From assembly GCF_002261335.1 (NCBI RefSeq), contig NZ_NEVL01000003.1:248001-312000 (forward strand): 64,000 nt of DNA. Reading direction: 5' to 3'. This DNA comes from Bordetella genomosp. 1 (lineage in GTDB: Bacteria; Pseudomonadota; Gammaproteobacteria; Burkholderiales; Burkholderiaceae_B). Below the pieces are notes generated by a model. The model worked only from the letters and a program-made list of their open reading frames with translations, was not told the DNA's origin and ran no database searches. A program made the position numbers and the translations under genes. Below, piece after piece: positions 60,694-64,000 of the stretch (within the stretch, counting starts at the first letter, position 1; each line of letters opens with the position of its first letter).

Positions 60694-61602
60694 ATGACCG
60701 ATACCGCCGACATCCGTTTCCTGCTTTCCATCAAGTCCGGCGGCAGCCTGCTCGCCGCAGCGCGCACGCTGGGCGTGACGCCGTCGGCGGTATCACAGCG
60801 TCTGCAGCAGCTCGAGGCACGCGTCGGCGCTCGGCTGGTCGACCGCAGCGCCCGGCGACTGCGGTTCACCGAGGCGGGCGAGATGCTTTGCCGGCGTGGC
60901 GAATCGCTCGTGCGCCAGCTCGATGAACTGCTGCAGGACGTCCACGGCGACCAGTCTGGTCTGGTGGGCCGGCTGAACATCTGCGCGCCGCTGGGCTTTG
61001 GCAGGCGCTACATCGCGCCGCTGGCCGCAGATTTCCAACGCCTGAATCCCCGCGTCGATATCGCGCTCACGCTGTCCGACGAGCCGCTCAGCGCCACCGC
61101 CGGCCGCTTCGACGTCATCGTGCACATCGGCCAGCTGCCGGCCTCCAACCTGATCGGCCACGCCATTGCCCCCAACGCCCGCCTGCTCGTGGCGGCGCCG
61201 GAACTCTTGCGCCGCCACGGCACGCCGCAGACGCCGGAAGACCTCGCCAATCTGCCTTGCATCGTCTTGCGCGAGAACAACGAGGACGTGTCGCTCTGGT
61301 CGTTCACGAAGGGCCGTACCACGCGCAGCGTGCGCGTCAACGCCGCCTTGAGCTGCAACGATGGCGATGTGATCTGGCAATGGGCGGTCGAGGGACGCGG
61401 CGTCATCCTGCGTTCGGAGTGGGACGTCGCCGACGATCTGCGGGCAGGGCGACTGCAACGCCTGTTGCCGGCATGGAAGGCCCCGGACGCAAACGTCGTC
61501 GCGCTCACGCACGACCGCGCGGGGCTGCCGCGGCGCACCCGCGATTTCATGCAGCACCTCCAGGCAGGATTCAAAGGCGCGGTGCCCTGGCGCGTCGCGT
61601 GA
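60694..61602 (+). CDS. LysR-family transcriptional regulator
   Basis: A 302-residue LysR regulator. The winged-helix N-terminus is ADIRFLLSIKSGGSLLAAARTLGVTPSAVSQRLQQLEARVGARLVDR (about 5-51), followed by a co-inducer domain (about 88-295) with GLVGRLNICAPLGFGRRYIAPL. ATG 60694 gives a short N-terminus close to the helix-turn-helix, as is usual for the family; an upstream TTG in frame is less likely. No adjacent target gene is evident. A single copy of the 20-bp repeat lies 16 bases after its stop codon. Confidence 0.9.
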   Translation: MTDTADIRFLLSIKSGGSLLAAARTLGVTPSAVSQRLQQLEARVGARLVDRSARRLRFTEAGEMLCRRGESLVRQLDELLQDVHGDQSGLVGRLNICAPLGFGRRYIAPLAADFQRLNPRVDIALTLSDEPLSATAGRFDVIVHIGQLPASNLIGHAIAPNARLLVAAPELLRRHGTPQTPEDLANLPCIVLRENNEDVSLWSFTKGRTTRSVRVNAALSCNDGDVIWQWAVEGRGVILRSEWDVADDLRAGRLQRLLPAWKAPDANVVALTHDRAGLPRRTRDFMQHLQAGFKGAVPWRVA

Positions 61603-61617
61603 GGCCTCCCCCGGGGA

Positions 61618-61636
61618 GGAGTCAGACTGCATTTAC
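61618..61636 (+). repeat. Isolated copy of the 20-bp repeat
   Basis: GGAGTCAGACTGCATTTA, same orientation as the array at 60108-60385, located 15 bases past the lysR stop codon. The last bases (CGC instead of TC) diverge. Confidence 0.85.
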
Positions 61637-61850
61637 GCGCCGGGCGATGGCTCGGGGCGGCTGGCGCTTGCAACGGTCCGCCGGGATAACCCCGGCCCTC
61701 ACTTTGCGCGTCGACCCGCGGATCAAGCCCAGCCGGACCGCAGTATGCCCGGCGCCACCCCTCCGGTGGCAAGCAGTAACTGCGGAGCTTGGCAATTGCA
61801 ATGCGATTTGCGAGTGCACTCGATGATCCAATTTCGACCTAGCTTTCTGC

Positions 61851-61883
61851 TTGACACCAAACCGACCAACTAGTAGATTGGCT
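61851..61883 (+). promoter_or_regulatory. tetR promoter with overlapping operator
   Basis: A perfect -35 TTGACA (61851-61856), a 17-base spacer and TAGATT (61874-61879) as -10. The spacer and -10 overlap ACCGACCAACTAGTAGATTGG (from 61861). The core ACCGAYCAACTAGT recurs at 62584-62597 before the next gene. Overlap of promoter and site fits autorepression by the TetR protein. The start codon is about 70 bases downstream. Confidence 0.65.
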
Positions 61884-61954
61884 GCCATGTCGACCCCCGA
61901 CTCGGTCCGAGTGCAGAGAACCCGGACGAGCGAAGCAGAAAACTGGATTTACCC

Positions 61955-62539
61955 ATGAGCTTGGATCTTTCCCCCAGAGCACTCGAAATCGTCGAGCAGA
62001 CGAAGCTGCTGCTGGCCGCCGGCGGATATCACGGCTTTAGCTACGCCGACATTTCCGAACGCGTGCGAATTGGAAAGCCCAGCATCCACCACCATTTCCC
62101 GACCAAGGCAGATTTGGTATTGACGGTTGTCGCCCAGCATCGCGCGCAGGCACGGGCAGGCTTGTCGGCATTGGATGGCCATGTGCCGAATCCGCTGGAC
62201 CGTTTGACGGCGTATACCGATTATTGGGCGAAATGCATCGGCGAGGGCACAATGCCGATGTGTATTTGCGCAATGTTGGCCGCTGAGCTCCCCATGATTC
62301 CACAGGCAATCGCCGACGAGGTGCGCGCTTATTTTGGCGAGCTGAACGCGTGGATCGCCGGGGTGCTGGAGAAGGGCAGTGCCGCCGGGCAGTTTCGTCT
62401 GCGCGACACGGCCGACGTGGAGGCGCAGGCATTCATGTCGTCGGTGCATGGCGCGATGCTCACGGCGCGCGCCTATGGCGACCCGAAGGTTTTCGCAACC
62501 ATTTCTCGGGCAGCGATCGGGCAACTGACCACAGCTTGA
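61955..62539 (+). CDS. TetR-family transcriptional regulator
   Basis: A 194-residue TetR regulator. The N-terminal helix-turn-helix is GYHGFSYADISERVRIGKPSIHHHFPTKADLV (about 24-55) and the C-terminal ligand domain (about 75-190) is of the type found beside redox or efflux genes (CICAMLAAELPMIPQAIADEVRAYF). The cysteine pair MCICAM could sense thiols or electrophiles (inference). Lower GC than the surrounding genes suggests recent acquisition. Its operator-like site recurs before the membrane-protein gene downstream, its probable target. Confidence 0.9.
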   Translation: MSLDLSPRALEIVEQTKLLLAAGGYHGFSYADISERVRIGKPSIHHHFPTKADLVLTVVAQHRAQARAGLSALDGHVPNPLDRLTAYTDYWAKCIGEGTMPMCICAMLAAELPMIPQAIADEVRAYFGELNAWIAGVLEKGSAAGQFRLRDTADVEAQAFMSSVHGAMLTARAYGDPKVFATISRAAIGQLTTA

Positions 62540-62582
62540 TGTCTTAGGCGCGCCTCGTGGGCGCGCATATTTTTCGATTCTC

Positions 62583-62605
62583 AACCGATCAACTAGTTGG
62601 TTGTC
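62583..62605. promoter_or_regulatory. Second TetR operator, before the membrane-protein gene
   Basis: AACCGATCAACTAGTTGGTTGTC; the core CAACTAGTTG (62590-62599) is a perfect 10-base palindrome. ACCGAYCAACTAGT is shared with the site over the tetR promoter. It lies 63 bases before the next start codon and 44 bases after the tetR stop, indicating a separately regulated transcript. Confidence 0.65.
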
Positions 62606-62667
62606 AGTGGCTGGTCAAAGCGTGTTTTCGCCAGTGCCCGACACCCTCGACCCTGCAGGAGTTTTCC

Positions 62668-63177
62668 ATGCCTCATCCCATTTCAGCGCTCGGCGCGGCG
62701 CACACCATCGTCAGCCTCATCCCCGCTGTGGTCGGCGCATACAGTTTCGCCCGCTACCGCGGCATCGATACCGCCACGCTGGCGGGAAAAATATATCTGG
62801 GCGGCTTGATCGCGGCCGTTCTCACATCGTTTGGTTTATCGAGCTCAGGCGGGTTCAACGCGGGGCATGCGCTGGGCATTCTGGCCTTGATCTCGGTATT
62901 CGGCGCGCTGGTCATAATGCGAATGCGGGCGTTCTCGCGTTCGCAGGTGTATCTCGCCCAACTGGGATTTTCGTTCAGCTTCTTCCTGATGTGGGTGCCC
63001 GGCATCGCGGAAACGCTGACTCGCCTGCCGCTTGCACATCCCCTGGCCGACGGGCCCCAGGCGCCGCTGGTACGCGGCGCACTCACGGTGTGGTTGGGCC
63101 TGTTCTTGATTGGCGCAATCGCACAGCAATTTTGGCTGCGGTCGCAGCGTCGCATCCGCATCGAAGCAAACCGCTGA
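62668..63177 (+). CDS. Small four-helix membrane protein, unknown function
   Basis: A 169-residue protein with about four hydrophobic segments (about 5-22, 40-57, 65-83 and 100-115, plus a final one near 140-158) and a basic C-terminus (RSQRRIRIEANR). No family was recognised with certainty. AGGAG lies nine bases upstream of the ATG. It carries a TetR operator-like site in its leader and is therefore the likely target of the TetR protein at 61955. Lower GC than the core genes. A role in resistance or transport is possible but not shown. Confidence 0.7.
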   Translation: MPHPISALGAAHTIVSLIPAVVGAYSFARYRGIDTATLAGKIYLGGLIAAVLTSFGLSSSGGFNAGHALGILALISVFGALVIMRMRAFSRSQVYLAQLGFSFSFFLMWVPGIAETLTRLPLAHPLADGPQAPLVRGALTVWLGLFLIGAIAQQFWLRSQRRIRIEANR

Positions 63178-63231
63178 GCCACCCGAGCACCGGTATTCCC
63201 CCTCGATGCGAAATTCAATCTGGAGAGCCTT

Positions 63232-63819
63232 GTGAATACGAGCAGTGTGGAGGCGATTGGAAGACCACGGATCGACACCCTCCAGAATTTCTATCTGGAA
63301 GAGCGCGTGCGTGCGCAGATGCGCGCGGAACGTCGTGAGTACGCGCACGTCGCGGCACGCATGGGTGCGGAGGCCACAGAAGCTGCATGCGTGGCAATGC
63401 CGTTCACAGCACAATCGCAGGCGGGCGAGGGTGCAGGGCCTTCGGTGGACGCGCTGCGAAATGACTTTGCCGCGCACTGTCTGCAACGCGCCATACAGGC
63501 TTTCCATGAACAGCTGGCGCGTCTCGATGCGCGGGCGGCGGAAGTCGACCATGCGGCGCGAGACGAGCAGTCGCTGCTCCAGGCCCGCGCCGCTGCGGCC
63601 CAAGACCTCGGCACCATCGAAGGCCTGTCGCCACTCCAGCCTTACCGGTCCGCGGCAGTTTGGCCTATGCTTTCCACGCCGGCGCCGGAGGCCGTTTTCG
63701 GAAGCGGCGCGTTGCGGGTAACAGCGGTCGACGCCTCCGCCTCGCTGCGTGGAAGCACGGACCGCAGCCCGCGCCCCATGACGCCAGTCGTCGCTGAACA
63801 TCGCAAAAATGCAGTCTGA
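63232..63819 (+). CDS. Hypothetical protein ending in the repeat element
   Basis: A 195-codon frame starting at GTG after a TGGAGAG leader, 54 bases downstream of the membrane-protein gene. The N-terminal 135 residues are polar and probably helical (FYLEERVRAQMRAERREYAHVAARMGAEA, then AIQAFHEQLARLDARAAEVDHAARDEQSLLQARAAAAQ, coiled-coil-like). The last 60 residues look low in complexity. The final codons and the TGA stop lie inside an inverted copy of the 20-bp repeat, so the C-terminus may have been truncated or extended by repeat insertion. No family recognised. Confidence 0.45.
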   Translation: MNTSSVEAIGRPRIDTLQNFYLEERVRAQMRAERREYAHVAARMGAEATEAACVAMPFTAQSQAGEGAGPSVDALRNDFAAHCLQRAIQAFHEQLARLDARAAEVDHAARDEQSLLQARAAAAQDLGTIEGLSPLQPYRSAAVWPMLSTPAPEAVFGSGALRVTAVDASASLRGSTDRSPRPMTPVVAEHRKNAV

Positions 63820-63872
63820 CTCCTTTTCCGCGGCGGCGCGGCAGCCGATTTAAGGTGTCAGACTACAATTTC
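63805..63872. repeat. Inverted pair of the 20-bp repeat
   Basis: An inverted copy (63805-63823, reading GGAGTCAGACTGCATTTTT on the minus strand) faces a direct copy (63854-63872, GGTGTCAGACTACAATTTC) across 30 bases. The arms can pair over about 13 bases with two mismatches, giving a REP/BIME-like hairpin. It closes the right side of the accessory segment. Confidence 0.85.
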
Positions 63873-63930
63873 GGGTCGCGGCGAGGCGCGTGTGGCGCAT
63901 CGCGACGGCAGGCCAACTGCGGCGACGGCC

Positions 63931-63970
63931 TACGCCGCACTACGCCGCTGTACGCCGCAGTGCGCGGCAG
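63931..63970. repeat. Short 10-bp tandem repeat
   Basis: TACGCCGCAC, TACGCCGCTG, TACGCCGCAG and a degenerate TGCGCGGCAG in direct succession. The purpose is unclear; the stretch is too close to the window edge to judge context. Nothing else was seen from 63873 to 64000. Confidence 0.6.
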
Positions 63971-64000
63971 CCCGGGACAATCCCATCATCGATGCCAGAG

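Larger units (their letters stand above)
61603..61954. other. Spacer between lysR and tetR, with GC drop
   Basis: About 350 bases without a gene. It holds one repeat copy near its start (61618) and the tetR promoter/operator near its end (61851-61883). GC content falls noticeably at about 61780, which may mark the left edge of acquired DNA. Confidence 0.55.

Overview
The window is very GC-rich, densely packed and rich in ATGA-type stop/start overlaps. Its gene content fits a betaproteobacterium of the order Burkholderiales, most likely the Alcaligenaceae (Bordetella/Achromobacter-like): several sulfonate/NitT-type importers, FMN-dependent sulfur-scavenging monooxygenases, a type III secretion chaperone with a Bordetella/HrpL-style promoter box, and FabV. 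This placement is an inference from gene content, not a sequence match.

Layout. (1) 0-9.9 kb: a cupin-plus-four-rhodanese protein, a Mop-type molybdopterin/molybdate-binding protein, a redox/stress set on the minus strand (dps, peroxiredoxin, cytoplasmic DsbA-like protein), a PAS histidine kinase with a FixJ-type regulator and a stand-alone receiver, and a chloroperoxidase-like alpha/beta hydrolase. (2) 9.9-12.8 kb: a putative type III effector preceded by its CesT-type chaperone and a Hrp-box-like promoter, diverging from a DUF6348-like gene. (3) 13.1-22.1 kb: a ten-gene plus-strand organosulfur operon in which a complete methionine-type ABC importer and an SfnB-like flavoprotein lie inside a split ssuEADC...B set. 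(4) 22.3-27.1 kb: hydantoinase/oxoprolinase-type hyuB-hyuA with an AraC regulator. (5) 37.5-27.1 kb, minus strand: one roughly 10-kb unit led by a GntR regulator, holding two complete NitT/TauT-type importers plus a CoA ligase, hotdog thioesterase, quinone-oxidoreductase-like enzyme and BAAT-type hydrolase. (6) 37.8-48.1 kb: a peptide/nickel-type importer with a fused double ATPase, followed by three bacterial-luciferase-like monooxygenases and a second SfnB/DszC-like flavoprotein. (7) 48.2-53.9 kb: an iron-complex importer with an azurin gene inside it, diverging from an OmpR-type two-component system. (8) 54-60 kb: an HD hydrolase/AraC pair, cyclopropane-fatty-acid synthase, a secreted hypothetical protein and FabV. 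(9) 60.1-64 kb: a lower-GC accessory segment (LysR, TetR, small membrane protein, hypothetical protein) bracketed by many copies of a 20-bp repeat, seven of them spaced every 43 bp.

The dominant theme is scavenging of sulfur from organic sulfur compounds when sulfate is short. The two main desulfurisation operons (regions 3 and 6) share a similar palindromic element at the same distance upstream of their first genes, which suggests a common regulator. The most unusual signals are the 43-bp periodic repeat array, the isolated effector/chaperone pair with its Hrp-like box, the shared operon element, and the azurin inside the iron-importer operon. No tRNA, rRNA, cas genes or complete insertion sequence were seen.
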